Shown: piece by piece, positions 6,728 through 14,969 of the stretch | Layout of the letters: each line of letters starts with the position of its first letter | Position numbering within the stretch: the stretch's first letter is position 1 | From: Campylobacteraceae bacterium | Lineage (GTDB): Bacteria > Campylobacterota > Campylobacteria > Campylobacterales > Sulfurovaceae | Length of the DNA stretch: 19,628 nt | Reading direction: 5' to 3' | Assembly: GCA_027022775.1 (NCBI GenBank) | Contig: JALVXO010000016.1 | Coordinates: forward strand, 1-19,628 | Notes under the pieces: model-generated | Databases searched by the model: none | What the model saw: only the letters and a program-made list of their open reading frames with translations | Told to the model about the DNA's origin: nothing | Position numbers and translations under genes: made by a program

Positions 6728-7936
6728 TTAAAATTTGTGCATTAAAGCAAATCTAACTCTTTGGTTTTTGTCGCTTGCACCAGAAGAGTAAGTAGTTTTT
6801 TCATATCTGTATTCTACTACAGCGTCTACGCCTTTAATATCAAACTCATAGCCGATTTTAGCACCGATATTTTTATCAATCGGACCGCCGCTAGTTTTGT
6901 CATAAGCTATAGAAGATACCAATTTACCGTAAGGCAATTTGTAACCCAAGTCAAGCTTAACAATTTTTTGCTTACCGCCGTTAACTTCGCCGCCAAATGA
7001 TGCAGCGTAATCATCATCAACAAAAGTTGATAATACAGAACTGCTTACAGAGTTAAACGGATTAGGGCTAGATGCACCAAATTGAGACAGGTTCAATGGA
7101 GTTGTTCCATCATTAATATAACCTACTGTTAAAGTTGCATCTAAATTACCAAATGAAGTGCCTGCAGATGCAGCAATTGCAAAAGATTTTGTTAAAGCAT
7201 CAGCTTTAGCATAAGCAGCCTGGAAAGCCAAATCAACACTGTTAACTTTTGTTTGAGCCATTCCCCAGAAAGAGATAGCTTTACCGTAACTTAACAGTTT
7301 TGGAACATAATATGCAGAGAAATCTAAAGTGGTATTAGCAATACCTTTGTACTCTGCCGCTACCATAAACAGACCTTTGTTTTTGCTGGTGTCGCTAATT
7401 TTAACAGAACCTGCATCATCTGTAAAGCTTGCAATCCAAGCTCCAACCAATACAGTATCTTTAATATCAGTATTTACAACCACAATACCGTTGTATGCTC
7501 TGTCAATAATACCGTCTACTCTGTCACTCCACGCCCATGGGCTTAAATTTTGAGGAAGAGCTTGGCGTCCAAGTTTAATTGCAGTATTGCCTGTTTTGTA
7601 AGTTAAATAAGCTTGAGAAAGTTCTGCAGTTTCGCTTACTTTATTGAAGCTCCCATCAAGCGTATATCTAGCGCCAAGTTCTGCACCGAAACCGAAACCA
7701 TAGCCAAGCGCTTTTTCAACACCTATAGCAAGCCCTGCAACAGCCGCATTGTTTTCACTGTCGCCAAAGCTGTAAGCGCCTGCTTTGTTTGCATCGTATC
7801 TAAAAGATAGTGTGCCCCAAAAATCGCATGCCGCAGGAGCTGCTTGCGGAGCAACCGGTTGAGCTGGAGCAATATCTCCGCCTGCATAAATAAGACCCGA
7901 AGCTACTACTGAAAGTAACAATCCTTTTTTTAACAT
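6728..7936 (-). CDS. Opr-family outer-membrane porin
   Basis: A 402-residue beta-barrel protein, probably a general or major porin for small solutes. The signal peptide is MLKKGLLLSVVASGLIYA, cleaved before GGDIAP. A short Pro/Ala-rich linker is followed by AACDFWGTLSFRYD, typical of the start of campylobacterial porins. The body shows alternating polar/hydrophobic strands with glycine-aromatic patterns (GYGFGFGAELGARYTLDG, YLTYKTGNTAIKLGRQAL), and it ends in ...RVRFALMHKF with the terminal phenylalanine needed for barrel assembly. The strong extended -10, good ribosome site (AAGGA) and likely 3' hairpin fit a highly expressed monocistronic gene. The substrate cannot be told from the sequence; weight is on the family call. 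Confidence 0.88.
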   Translation of the reverse strand: MLKKGLLLSVVASGLIYAGGDIAPAQPVAPQAAPAACDFWGTLSFRYDANKAGAYSFGDSENNAAVAGLAIGVEKALGYGFGFGAELGARYTLDGSFNKVSETAELSQAYLTYKTGNTAIKLGRQALPQNLSPWAWSDRVDGIIDRAYNGIVVVNTDIKDTVLVGAWIASFTDDAGSVKISDTSKNKGLFMVAAEYKGIANTTLDFSAYYVPKLLSYGKAISFWGMAQTKVNSVDLAFQAAYAKADALTKSFAIAASAGTSFGNLDATLTVGYINDGTTPLNLSQFGASSPNPFNSVSSSVLSTFVDDDYAASFGGEVNGGKQKIVKLDLGYKLPYGKLVSSIAYDKTSGGPIDKNIGAKIGYEFDIKGVDAVVEYRYEKTTYSSGASDKNQRVRFALMHKF

Positions 7937-7969
7937 GTTTTATCCTTGTTTTTGGTTTTTGAATTAAAA

Positions 7970-7978
7970 TTATAACAG
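7970..7978 (-). promoter_or_regulatory. Extended -10 promoter of the porin gene
   Basis: TGTTATAAT (TGnTATAAT) on the minus strand, 33 bases before the ATG, then AAGGA six bases upstream of the start. TTAACA lies 19 bases upstream of the -10 but is a weak -35. A perfect extended -10 fits strong expression. Confidence 0.6.
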
Positions 7979-8034
7979 AGCTTGTTTATAATCTGTTAAT
8001 CTTTACTGCTTAATTTTTAATCATTTTATTTAAA

Positions 8035-9891
8035 TCAGCTAAAATCAACCGGATCCATATCTATCTCTGCCCCTTTTACGATTTTTACCGCATGGAGCGC
8101 TTTAAGAAGCGCGGTTTTTGTATCGCTTCTTAAAAGAGTGCTAAAACGCCACCTGTTTGCAATCCGCTCTATGGGCGACAGACCGCTCCCTACAATTTCG
8201 ATATCCCTAAAATTTTTTAACATATTCAAACTGTTTTCTAAAATCTCTTTGCCCTTTTTGTAATCTTGATGAGCAATAAGCACTCTTGCCAAATTTTTAA
8301 ACGGAGGGTAAAACCCTTTTCTAAACTCTTGCTCTTGAATAATAAATTTATCATAATTTTCAATATAAGGTTTATAAAACTCCGGCTGCGAAGTTTGGAT
8401 TATAATTTTTGCATTTTTACTCCGTCCGCTTCTGCCTGAAATTTGATGCATAAGCGCAATTGCCCTCTCTTTTGCCCGGTAATCGCCGCTAGCTGCTATA
8501 AAATCGAGCCCTGTTATTACACTTAATGTAATTTCTGGATAGTCATGCCCTTTGCTTAACATCTGGGTGCCCACAATTATATTGGATTTTCCCTCTTTAA
8601 CCCTGTTTAAAGCCTTTGCAAGTTTATTTGCCGTTGTTATTGTATCTGTATCAAACTGCTCGATAACAGCTTGGGGAATTTCATTTTTTAACAATTGTGC
8701 AACCTCTGCAGTGCCGGCTCTTTTAGAAATTAACTCTTGGCTTTGGCACTCTTGGCACTTATTTGGAATTGCTTGTGCATAGTTGCAGTAGTGGCACACA
8801 AGAGCCCTTTTTTTTGAGTGGATGCTCATCCCTATGGAACAGTAAGGGCACTTCTGGCTTTTTCCGCAGCTGCTGCAGATAAGATATTTAAAATTTGCAC
8901 GTGTAGGCACAAAAACCAGCGCCTGCTCCCCTTTTGAGACAACCTCTTTTATACTGTTTATAATTTCAAAATTCAACTCTTCGCCGCTTATAAATTTATA
9001 CTCTTTTTTAGCCTCTTTATACGGCTTTTTAAGATGCACGCTTTTAAACTTTATATAATCGCTCACAAGCGGTGTTGCACTTCCTAAAACAGTTTTTGCA
9101 TTAAGTTTTTTCCCCATAAATATTGCTAAATCTTTTGCATTATAACGCGGACGGCTCATAGATTTGTAACTGTCATCATGCTCTTCATCTACAACTATTA
9201 AACCTAGGTTTTCAAGCGGCAAAAAAAGTGCAGAGCGCGCCCCAATAACTACCTGCACCTCCCCGCTGCGCACCTTTTGAAGTGTCTGTTCTCTTTTTTT
9301 CTTTGTAAGTTTGGAGTGCCAGGTCTCTACTCTATCTTTAAAATATCTTTTAAAACGGTCGGTAATTTGCGGAGTAAGCGCGATTTCTGGCATTAAAATA
9401 ATTGCACTTTTGCCTTCTTTTAAAATATCTGCCGCAAGATGAATATAAATTTCTGTTTTTCCCGATCCGGTCACCCCAAAAAGCAGTGCTAAACTCTCTT
9501 TTTTTAATTGAGAGTAAGCCCTCTCCTGATCAGCGCTTAACAGAGGCAGCTTTTCTGTTTTAAACCCAGAATTTGTATTTAAAGTTTTATTAAGCGGCTC
9601 TGTTTTCATAAAAGGGTAAAATAGAGATATCGCTTCGCCGTAAGAGCTAAAGTAGTAATCTTTTATAAATTTTGCTATTTCTAATTGAAACTGTTTGTAA
9701 AAAAGTTCGGAAAGCTCTAAAATTTCTAAAGTGTTAAAATCCGGTTTTTGCACCTCTTTTAAAACAACACCCTCTTTAATAAAATTTTTTAACGGAACTT
9801 TAACAATAGCGCCCTCTTTTATTTTTAATTTGCTGCAGTAAGTTAAAATAGGCGCATTTGAGCGCAGCAGCGCAACTTCGTAATATTTCAC
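8035..9891 (-). CDS. priA: Primosomal protein N' (replication restart helicase)
   Basis: 618 residues from the GTG at 9891. PriA is a 3'-5' DNA helicase that reloads the replisome at stalled forks. In order it shows an N-terminal DNA-binding region, Walker A GVTGSGKT (139-146), DEEH (235-238), GSATP, a zinc-binding block with eight cysteines (about 339, 342, 348, 351, 366, 369, 379, 382; CSSC, CPYC, CHYC, CQEC), GTQMLSKGHDYP (441-452) and QISGRSGR (483-490). All key residues are present. An open frame extends 23 codons further upstream to 9960, but that extension contains a perfect extended -10 box, and the homologous N-terminus fits KYYEVALL. The GTG has AAGGA ten bases upstream, so I prefer it. 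PriA is slightly compact, as usual in this phylum. Confidence 0.95.
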   Translation of the reverse strand: MKYYEVALLRSNAPILTYCSKLKIKEGAIVKVPLKNFIKEGVVLKEVQKPDFNTLEILELSELFYKQFQLEIAKFIKDYYFSSYGEAISLFYPFMKTEPLNKTLNTNSGFKTEKLPLLSADQERAYSQLKKESLALLFGVTGSGKTEIYIHLAADILKEGKSAIILMPEIALTPQITDRFKRYFKDRVETWHSKLTKKKREQTLQKVRSGEVQVVIGARSALFLPLENLGLIVVDEEHDDSYKSMSRPRYNAKDLAIFMGKKLNAKTVLGSATPLVSDYIKFKSVHLKKPYKEAKKEYKFISGEELNFEIINSIKEVVSKGEQALVFVPTRANFKYLICSSCGKSQKCPYCSIGMSIHSKKRALVCHYCNYAQAIPNKCQECQSQELISKRAGTAEVAQLLKNEIPQAVIEQFDTDTITTANKLAKALNRVKEGKSNIIVGTQMLSKGHDYPEITLSVITGLDFIAASGDYRAKERAIALMHQISGRSGRSKNAKIIIQTSQPEFYKPYIENYDKFIIQEQEFRKGFYPPFKNLARVLIAHQDYKKGKEILENSLNMLKNFRDIEIVGSGLSPIERIANRWRFSTLLRSDTKTALLKALHAVKIVKGAEIDMDPVDFS

Positions 9892-9930
9892 CCGAAAAAA
9901 TTCCTTAAACCTAAATTTATTAATTGTGCG

Positions 9931-9939
9931 ATTATAACA
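9931..9939 (-). promoter_or_regulatory. Extended -10 promoter of priA
   Basis: TGTTATAAT (TGnTATAAT) on the minus strand, 39 bases before the GTG start at 9891. It lies inside the longer open frame, which argues that the upstream ATG at 9960 is not used. Confidence 0.6.
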
Positions 9940-10035
9940 CATTTTTTTAAATAGCGGCAAATATGCCAGCAGGCGAGGGGAGACAGTTTAGATTTTTACA
10001 GCTTTTATGCGGCAAAGTTTAGCAGTATAAATTCC

Positions 10036-10530
10036 TTATCTGTCTAAAAGTTTGCATCCGTGCGGAAACTCATCATTGTAACAGACAAATCTGCCCTCAT
10101 CTGTAACTTGGAATTTGACAACATCTTCATCATCAGGTCTTACTGAATGCGGAAGTTTATAGCTGTACTCTCTGTCGCCTGTTCTCATCCAGCAGCCTGT
10201 TGCATCCTGGTTTTTGCAGCTTCTTGGAGGGTACTCTAAAACCCTGTCATCGCTTCTGTTGCCATCTTCATCGTAAAAATAGTCAAAAAGGTACTCATCG
10301 TGTCCATTTACAGTGCCTCCTAAATCGTGCACTTTTTTATAATCAGCTTTTAATATATTTTTTTGGATATGTGCGCTTAATGATGCCCTGATATTTGATA
10401 TCGTGCTTCTAGCTTTTGTAATTGTCGCATCATCTCTGGTAGCAGCAAATTTTGGAACGGCAATAGATGTTAATATACCTATAATTGCTATAACTATAAT
10501 TAATTCCATTAATGTAAAAGCTTTTCTCAT
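10036..10530 (-). CDS. Type II/IV pseudopilin-like protein with N-terminal methylation motif
   Basis: A 164-residue protein. The start MRKAFTLMELIIVIAIIGIL is a class III prepilin signal: a four-residue leader, cleavage before F5, glutamate at mature position 5 (E9), then a ~20-residue hydrophobic helix. Position -1 is alanine rather than the usual glycine, which the PilD peptidase family tolerates. A helical spine with ATITKARSTISNIRASLSAHI follows, and a small globular head with four cysteines (CKNQDATGCW, and two near the C-terminus) that could form disulfides. It is likely a minor or major pseudopilin of a type II secretion or type IV pilus-like machine; no other machine genes are nearby, so its system is unknown. 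It is separately promoted. The neighbour upstream is a secreted repeat protein. Confidence 0.82.
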   Translation of the reverse strand: MRKAFTLMELIIVIAIIGILTSIAVPKFAATRDDATITKARSTISNIRASLSAHIQKNILKADYKKVHDLGGTVNGHDEYLFDYFYDEDGNRSDDRVLEYPPRSCKNQDATGCWMRTGDREYSYKLPHSVRPDDEDVVKFQVTDEGRFVCYNDEFPHGCKLLDR

Positions 10531-10561
10531 ACCTCAACCTTATAATAAATTTATATTAAAA

Positions 10562-10570
10562 ATTATAGCA
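10562..10570 (-). promoter_or_regulatory. Extended -10 promoter of the pseudopilin gene
   Basis: TGCTATAAT (TGnTATAAT) on the minus strand, 31 bases before the ATG. AAGG lies seven bases upstream of the start codon. Confidence 0.55.
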
Positions 10571-10620
10571 TAAAAATGTGAAAGAACAAGAAAATATAAC
10601 CAATATGCGGTATTTTTAAA

Positions 10621-10642
10621 CAAAAGGGCTTATACCCTTTTG
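10621..10642 (-). terminator. Hairpin over the stop codon of the repeat-protein gene
   Basis: CAAAAGGG and CCCTTTTG form a perfect eight-base stem with a six-base loop that contains the TAA stop. On the minus strand it is followed by TTTAAAAAT, a weak T-tract. It is probably a terminator; the short distance to the pilin promoter (51 bases) supports separation of the two transcripts. Confidence 0.5.
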
Positions 10643-12225
10643 CGCAATAAAGCAATTGATGCAAATAGAGAGCCCATTAGAATTAATGGCAAGATATTAA
10701 ATCCTGCGCTTACGCTTTTATAATTTTTAGGGTGAACCAGATAATCATCACAGCTGCAGTAAATTCCCGCATCAATAGTCATATTTTGCTCATCCGGTTT
10801 TAAATTTATAATTTCACTCCACCCTTTGCTGTCTACATTGCTGTCATGCAGAGGGTCGCCTTGATTTTTAAGTGTAAAGAGGTAGGTTTTTGGCAAATCA
10901 AATTTTACTCTGTAGTTACCCCCTTTTAAACCGCAGAATTTATATTTACCACTCTTATCAGTTTTTGTAACCCCGATTTTTGTTCCATTTGCATCGTAAA
11001 GTTCAACTTTTACCCCTATAACGCCAGGCTCACCCTCATCTTGAACACCGTTTAAATTTTCATCCAGCCACATGTAATTTCCTAAACAGGTTCTCTCATC
11101 ACCGCCTACATTAACCCCGTAGTAGTGGCTTAAATCTGTATCGTTTACATCTCCGACTTCACTGCTTGCAGTTACTGTGGCAATGTTTTCATAATGTCCC
11201 TCTTTTGCCGTTGCTGTTTTAACACAAGTCATTGTTTCATTTACATCCAGCTCAGTTTTAGGGCACTCTATCTCCCCCTCTTTGTCATCTGTAACTTTAA
11301 TGTTGCTCAATTTAACATTTCCTATATTTGTAACATTATATTCCCAAGTAACGCTTTTGCCAGCATCAATTTTCTCGCCCGGTGCTGTATCTGAATCTTT
11401 TCCATTTGTATATTTTTCTAAATCTATTTTTGGATTAGCGCCAAAATAGTGGCTTGGGTCATCATTTGTAACATTGCCGTCATTTGCGCAGTTGTCATTA
11501 TCTTCAGCACATTTGCCGGTAACTGTTGCTAAATTTTCATACTCTCCCTCTATCGCAACGCCTTTTTTAATACATACCATCTCTTCTAAAGAGTCCAGAC
11601 ACTCTTGAGGACAGCTTATATTGCCCTCTTTGTCATCTGTAAGATTGATATCGCAAATTCTAAACCTGCTTGGATTGCTTATAGTATATTTCCATTCAAC
11701 TTCGCTGCCTGTTTTAATGCTAGGTCCTTTGCTAAAGTCTGCATCAACACCGTTTGTAGTTTTTTCTAAATGGAGCCAGGCAACACATTTACATACCAGC
11801 CCTGCATCTATTTTGTCATAAATTTCGCCCGCTTTTAAAGTTACGCTGTAACTGTAACCGTCGCTTCTGACATCTGAATCTATATCGTCATTGTGCCCTT
11901 TTTTGAAAAAAGTAAAGTCGGTATAATTTTTAGGTTTGTCAACTTTAATAGAGTAATTGTTATCAGGTTCCAAATTTTCAAAAAGGTATGTTCCGTTTTC
12001 ATCAGTCTTTTGCATTTCGCCTGTATCTTCACCATTTTTAAAAAGATGAACCTGAATTCCTTCGATAGTCAAATTTGTCTCGTTGGCATCTTGCAAACCG
12101 TTGACATTTTCATCGAACCAGACCGTCCCTTTTAACTGTGCAAATTCACTGCTGTTATTGTCGGCACCGTAAGATGCCGATAAAAACAGCATCACTATAA
12201 AAAATATCTTACTGAATGTTTTCAT
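10630..12225 (-). CDS. Secreted SdrD-B / DUF11-like repeat surface protein
   Basis: A 531-residue exported protein. The signal peptide is residues 1-20 (cleaved after ASYG or ASYGA). Domain 1 (30-147) is an SdrD B-like/Cna-B-type fold with VWFDENVNGLQD, KTDENGTYLFENL and DAGLVCKC. Two DUF11-like beta repeats follow (~148-263 and ~264-372), each with LEK.TNG, TDDKEG, a CP...C.K core, the ENxATVT motif and a closing SHYxG. A second SdrD B-like domain (380-492) ends DAGIYCSC. The Asp/Asn-rich DENxNGxQD loops are likely calcium sites. The tail is a linker, a hydrophobic span ILPLILMGSLFASIALL and RKRV, which resembles a C-terminal membrane anchor or sorting signal. A role in adhesion or matrix is inferred, not shown. 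It has its own promoter and a hairpin at the stop codon. Confidence 0.8.
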   Translation of the reverse strand: MKTFSKIFFIVMLFLSASYGADNNSSEFAQLKGTVWFDENVNGLQDANETNLTIEGIQVHLFKNGEDTGEMQKTDENGTYLFENLEPDNNYSIKVDKPKNYTDFTFFKKGHNDDIDSDVRSDGYSYSVTLKAGEIYDKIDAGLVCKCVAWLHLEKTTNGVDADFSKGPSIKTGSEVEWKYTISNPSRFRICDINLTDDKEGNISCPQECLDSLEEMVCIKKGVAIEGEYENLATVTGKCAEDNDNCANDGNVTNDDPSHYFGANPKIDLEKYTNGKDSDTAPGEKIDAGKSVTWEYNVTNIGNVKLSNIKVTDDKEGEIECPKTELDVNETMTCVKTATAKEGHYENIATVTASSEVGDVNDTDLSHYYGVNVGGDERTCLGNYMWLDENLNGVQDEGEPGVIGVKVELYDANGTKIGVTKTDKSGKYKFCGLKGGNYRVKFDLPKTYLFTLKNQGDPLHDSNVDSKGWSEIINLKPDEQNMTIDAGIYCSCDDYLVHPKNYKSVSAGFNILPLILMGSLFASIALLRKRV

Positions 12226-12256
12226 TTTTTACCCCTTTATAATCTAATCTTCTGTA

Positions 12257-12262
12257 ATTATA
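12257..12262 (-). promoter_or_regulatory. -10 box candidate for the repeat surface protein
   Basis: TATAAT on the minus strand in CTTTATAATTAC, 31 bases before the ATG. AAGGGG lies six bases upstream of the start, a good ribosome site. Confidence 0.45.
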
Positions 12263-12447
12263 AAGAATAATAAAAGCTTTTGTTAAATATATTTCATTAT
12301 GAAATAAAAACTATATAATATAGTGCCATTTTTTGAGATGTTTTCATAACTTGGGTTTGTAAATTTTAAAGTAATTTTTTAGTTCCCAGAGCTTATTAAG
12401 AGTTTTTGGCTAGCATGTTTCTGCCCCTCTTTTTAAAAAATTTAAGG

Positions 12448-12453
12448 TATTAT
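12448..12453 (+). promoter_or_regulatory. -10 box candidate for typA
   Basis: TATTAT in AAGGTATTATTTCGG, 32 bases before the ATG. AGGA lies just upstream of the start. The 260-base divergent spacer also holds a palindromic ACTATATAATATAG near 12310, an alternative distal -10. Confidence 0.35.
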
Positions 12454-12485
12454 TTCGGCAAATATATAAATTAGGATGTTAGAAA

Positions 12486-14306
12486 ATGCAGAAAATTAAA
12501 AATATTGCAGTAATTGCGCATGTTGACCATGGCAAAACAACTCTTGTTGACCAGCTTTTAAAGCAGAGCGGCACATTTGCAGCTCATCAAGAGATTGAAG
12601 AGCGCGTAATGGACAGCAACGATTTGGAAAAAGAGCGCGGAATTACAATTCTTTCTAAAAATACAGCAATTACTTATAAAGACCATAAAATCAATATAAT
12701 CGACACCCCTGGGCATGCCGATTTTGGGGGCGAAGTTGAGCGGGTTTTAAAAATGGTAGACAGCGTTTTGCTGCTTGTTGATGCTCAAGAAGGCGTAATG
12801 CCCCAGACAAAATTTGTGCTTAAAAAAGCTATTGGGCTTGGGCTCGTGCCAATTGTTGTAATTAATAAAATCGATAAAGACGGCGCAGAGCCAGACAGGG
12901 TGGTAGATGAAGTGTTTGACCTGCTGGTGGCGCTTGATGCAAATGAAGAGCAGCTGGAATTCCCTGTGCTTTATGCTGCTGCAAGAGATGGTTATGCAAA
13001 ATGGAATTTAGAGGATGAAAACAGAGATTTATCTCCGCTTTTTGAGGCTATTTTAGAGCATGTCCCATATCCGAGCGGTTCTGAAGATGCTCCGGCGCAA
13101 GCACAGGTGTTTACACTTGACAGCGACAATTTTGTCGGGCGCATAGGGGTTGCCAGAATTTTTAACGGAAAAATTAAAAAGGGTGATGAGTATACCCTTT
13201 TAAAAGCAAACGGAGAGAGTAAAAATTCAAGAGTGAGCAAACTTATCGGTTTTAAAGGGCTTGAGAGAATCGAAATAGAAGAGGCGCAAGCTGGTGATAT
13301 TGTTGCAATTGCAGGATTTGCAGATATTGATGTGGGCGATACAATTGCAGACAAAAATGAACCGGCAGCGCTTGACCCGCTCCATATTGAAGAGCCGACC
13401 CTTTCTGTAATTTTCAGTGTAAATGATGGTCCTCTTGCCGGAACAGAAGGGGAACATGTAACTTCAAACAAACTGCGCGACCGGTTAGAGAGGGAGATGG
13501 AGACAAATATCGCAATGAAAATGGAGCCACTTGGCGATGCAAGCTTTAAAGTGAGCGGCCGCGGCGAGCTGCAAATTGGAATTTTGGCAGAGAATATGCG
13601 CCGCGAAGGGTATGAGTTTCTGCTTGCCCGCCCAGAAGTTGTGGTAAAAGAAGAAAATGGCGTTAAAATGGAGCCTTTTGAACATTTGGTAATTGATGTG
13701 CCAGAGGAGTTCCAAGGTGTTGTAATAGAGAAACTCGGCAAAAGAAAAGCGGAAATGACTTCACTCACCCCGATGCCAGACGGCACAGTCCGCATAGAGT
13801 TTGAAATTCCTGCGCGCGGGCTTATAGGGTTTAGAAGCGAATTTTTAACCGATACAAAAGGCGAAGGGATTATGAACCACTCTTTCTTAGAATACCGCCC
13901 ATATACCGGCACTGTAGAGAGCAGAACCCAAGGTGCGCTCGTCTCTATGGATGATGGCGAAGCAGTGGCATTTTCACTTTATAACCTGCAGGCAAGAGGA
14001 ACGCTTTTTATTAAGCCCCAGGATAAAGTTTACAACGGTATGATTATTGGAGAGAGTGCAAGGCCCGGAGATTTAGAGGTTAACCCGCTAAAAGGAAAAC
14101 AGCTTACAAATATGCGCTCTGCCGGCGCAGATGACGCTATTAAACTTGTTCCTCCAAAAATTATGACATTAGAGAGCGCAATGGAGTGGATAGAAGATGA
14201 TGAACTAATAGAAGTAACTCCAAAAAGCATTAGATTAAGAAAAAAATTCCTGGACCCTATTGCCAGAAAAAAATTGGCAAGAGAGCGAAAAAATGCAAAT
14301 AAATAG
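12486..14306 (+). CDS. typA: Translational GTPase TypA/BipA
   Basis: A 606-residue ribosome-binding GTPase of the EF-G superfamily, involved in ribosome assembly and stress or low-temperature growth. G motifs are visible: AHVDHGKTT (11-19), RGITI in switch I, DTPGHADF (73-80) and NKID (127-130). The domain II/III pattern ends in the BipA-specific C-terminal domain (MNHSFLEYRPYTG, GALVSMDDGEAVAFSLYNLQARG). The length is standard, with no missing motif. The start at ATG 12486 is supported by the MQKIKNIAVIAHVDHG context and an upstream AGGA. A strong terminator follows at 14320. It is divergently transcribed from the surface-protein gene and has no operon partner. Confidence 0.98.
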   Translation: MQKIKNIAVIAHVDHGKTTLVDQLLKQSGTFAAHQEIEERVMDSNDLEKERGITILSKNTAITYKDHKINIIDTPGHADFGGEVERVLKMVDSVLLLVDAQEGVMPQTKFVLKKAIGLGLVPIVVINKIDKDGAEPDRVVDEVFDLLVALDANEEQLEFPVLYAAARDGYAKWNLEDENRDLSPLFEAILEHVPYPSGSEDAPAQAQVFTLDSDNFVGRIGVARIFNGKIKKGDEYTLLKANGESKNSRVSKLIGFKGLERIEIEEAQAGDIVAIAGFADIDVGDTIADKNEPAALDPLHIEEPTLSVIFSVNDGPLAGTEGEHVTSNKLRDRLEREMETNIAMKMEPLGDASFKVSGRGELQIGILAENMRREGYEFLLARPEVVVKEENGVKMEPFEHLVIDVPEEFQGVVIEKLGKRKAEMTSLTPMPDGTVRIEFEIPARGLIGFRSEFLTDTKGEGIMNHSFLEYRPYTGTVESRTQGALVSMDDGEAVAFSLYNLQARGTLFIKPQDKVYNGMIIGESARPGDLEVNPLKGKQLTNMRSAGADDAIKLVPPKIMTLESAMEWIEDDELIEVTPKSIRLRKKFLDPIARKKLARERKNANK

Positions 14307-14319
14307 TAAACTTTCAACT

Positions 14320-14348
14320 GCCAAAACAGCTGTTTTGGCTTTTATTTA
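14320..14348 (+). terminator. Rho-independent terminator of typA
   Basis: The perfect 20-base palindrome GCCAAAACAGCTGTTTTGGC is followed by TTTTATTTA. It lies 14 bases after the typA stop. Confidence 0.85.
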
Positions 14349-14690
14349 GAAATTTGCGCCAAATATATTTATTTAAGTAAAGTGTAATTGCTATAAACAG
14401 ATGTATACATAAAATATACACAAAAAAATTATTCTAGTAATTATTTTTATAAGTTTAATCAATAAAAATTAAATTTAAACTTTCCGTAAAATGGCTACTT
14501 TTAAATTATTACCTCTTAAATCTCCCAAAATACGGCATTTGTGCCTAATAAATAGCATTTATGTTTTTTATAAAGGTTGATAATAGATTTTGATTATTTT
14601 GCACTTATAAAGAATTTTTTTATAATTTTTTTGCTGATTATGTGGAAAATATGTTTATTATTTATTTTTTTTTGTTATACTTACAAAGGC
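14349..14690. other. AT-rich intergenic gap without a recognised gene
   Basis: I find no open frame, RNA gene or repeat I can name. It is strongly AT-rich with T-runs of 7-9 bases. Minor features: a GGCATTTGTGCC mini-hairpin near 14533 and a weak ATAAAT/ATTTAT hairpin followed by GTTTTTT near 14550-14570 that might end a small RNA. Both are speculative. Confidence 0.4.
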
Positions 14691-14696
14691 TATAAT
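14691..14696 (+). promoter_or_regulatory. -10 box of the 75-residue gene
   Basis: A perfect TATAAT 27 bases before the ATG, preceded by a T-rich stretch as is common in Campylobacterota promoters. TAAGGG lies upstream of the start codon. Confidence 0.5.
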
Positions 14697-14723
14697 GCCA
14701 ATTATTAAATTTAAGGGAAAATA

Positions 14724-14951
14724 ATGCTTAATCAAAACGTGGGCTCTTTTTTAACTCAAATGTTTGAAGATAGACAAAAATTTATACAAATACATGGAGC
14801 TCGAAGTGTAATGGATCCTAAATTTATGCTTGTAAGCGATGCAATGAGCGAGCATATTGAACTTTTGACAGAGATAATAAAAGAGCAGTTTCAAATAGAA
14901 AACAACTACTTAAATAAAAATAGCTACTCTCAAGATACAGCTGTTATCTAA
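14724..14951 (+). CDS. Small conserved-looking hypothetical protein, 75 residues
   Basis: I do not recognise a family. The protein is soluble and probably all-helical: residues ~5-22 and ~35-60 are amphipathic (AMSEHIELLTEIIKEQFQIEN), separated by a short GARSVMDPKF turn. There is no signal peptide, cysteine or metal motif. The evidence that it is real: a good ribosome site (AAGGGAAAATA before ATG), a perfect -10 at a proper distance, and a terminator hairpin shaped by its last codons. It converges with the PqiA-like gene, and the two stop codons overlap (CTAA). A small cytoplasmic regulator or adaptor is possible, but that is a guess. Confidence 0.65.
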   Translation: MLNQNVGSFLTQMFEDRQKFIQIHGARSVMDPKFMLVSDAMSEHIELLTEIIKEQFQIENNYLNKNSYSQDTAVI

Positions 14952-14969
14952 CCGGCTGTATCCTCTTTT
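14934..14969 (+). terminator. Terminator hairpin spanning two overlapping convergent stop codons
   Basis: GATACAGC (14934-14941) pairs with GCTGTATC (14955-14962), loop 13 bases, followed by CTCTTTT. The stops of both convergent genes (TAA on plus, TAG on minus) lie in the loop. The T-tract favours the plus direction, but the stem may act in both. Confidence 0.55.

Noticed and set aside
12992..13912. Long minus-strand open frame of 306 codons
   Set aside because: It is antisense to typA, serine/proline-rich as expected for a shadow frame, and carries no domain.
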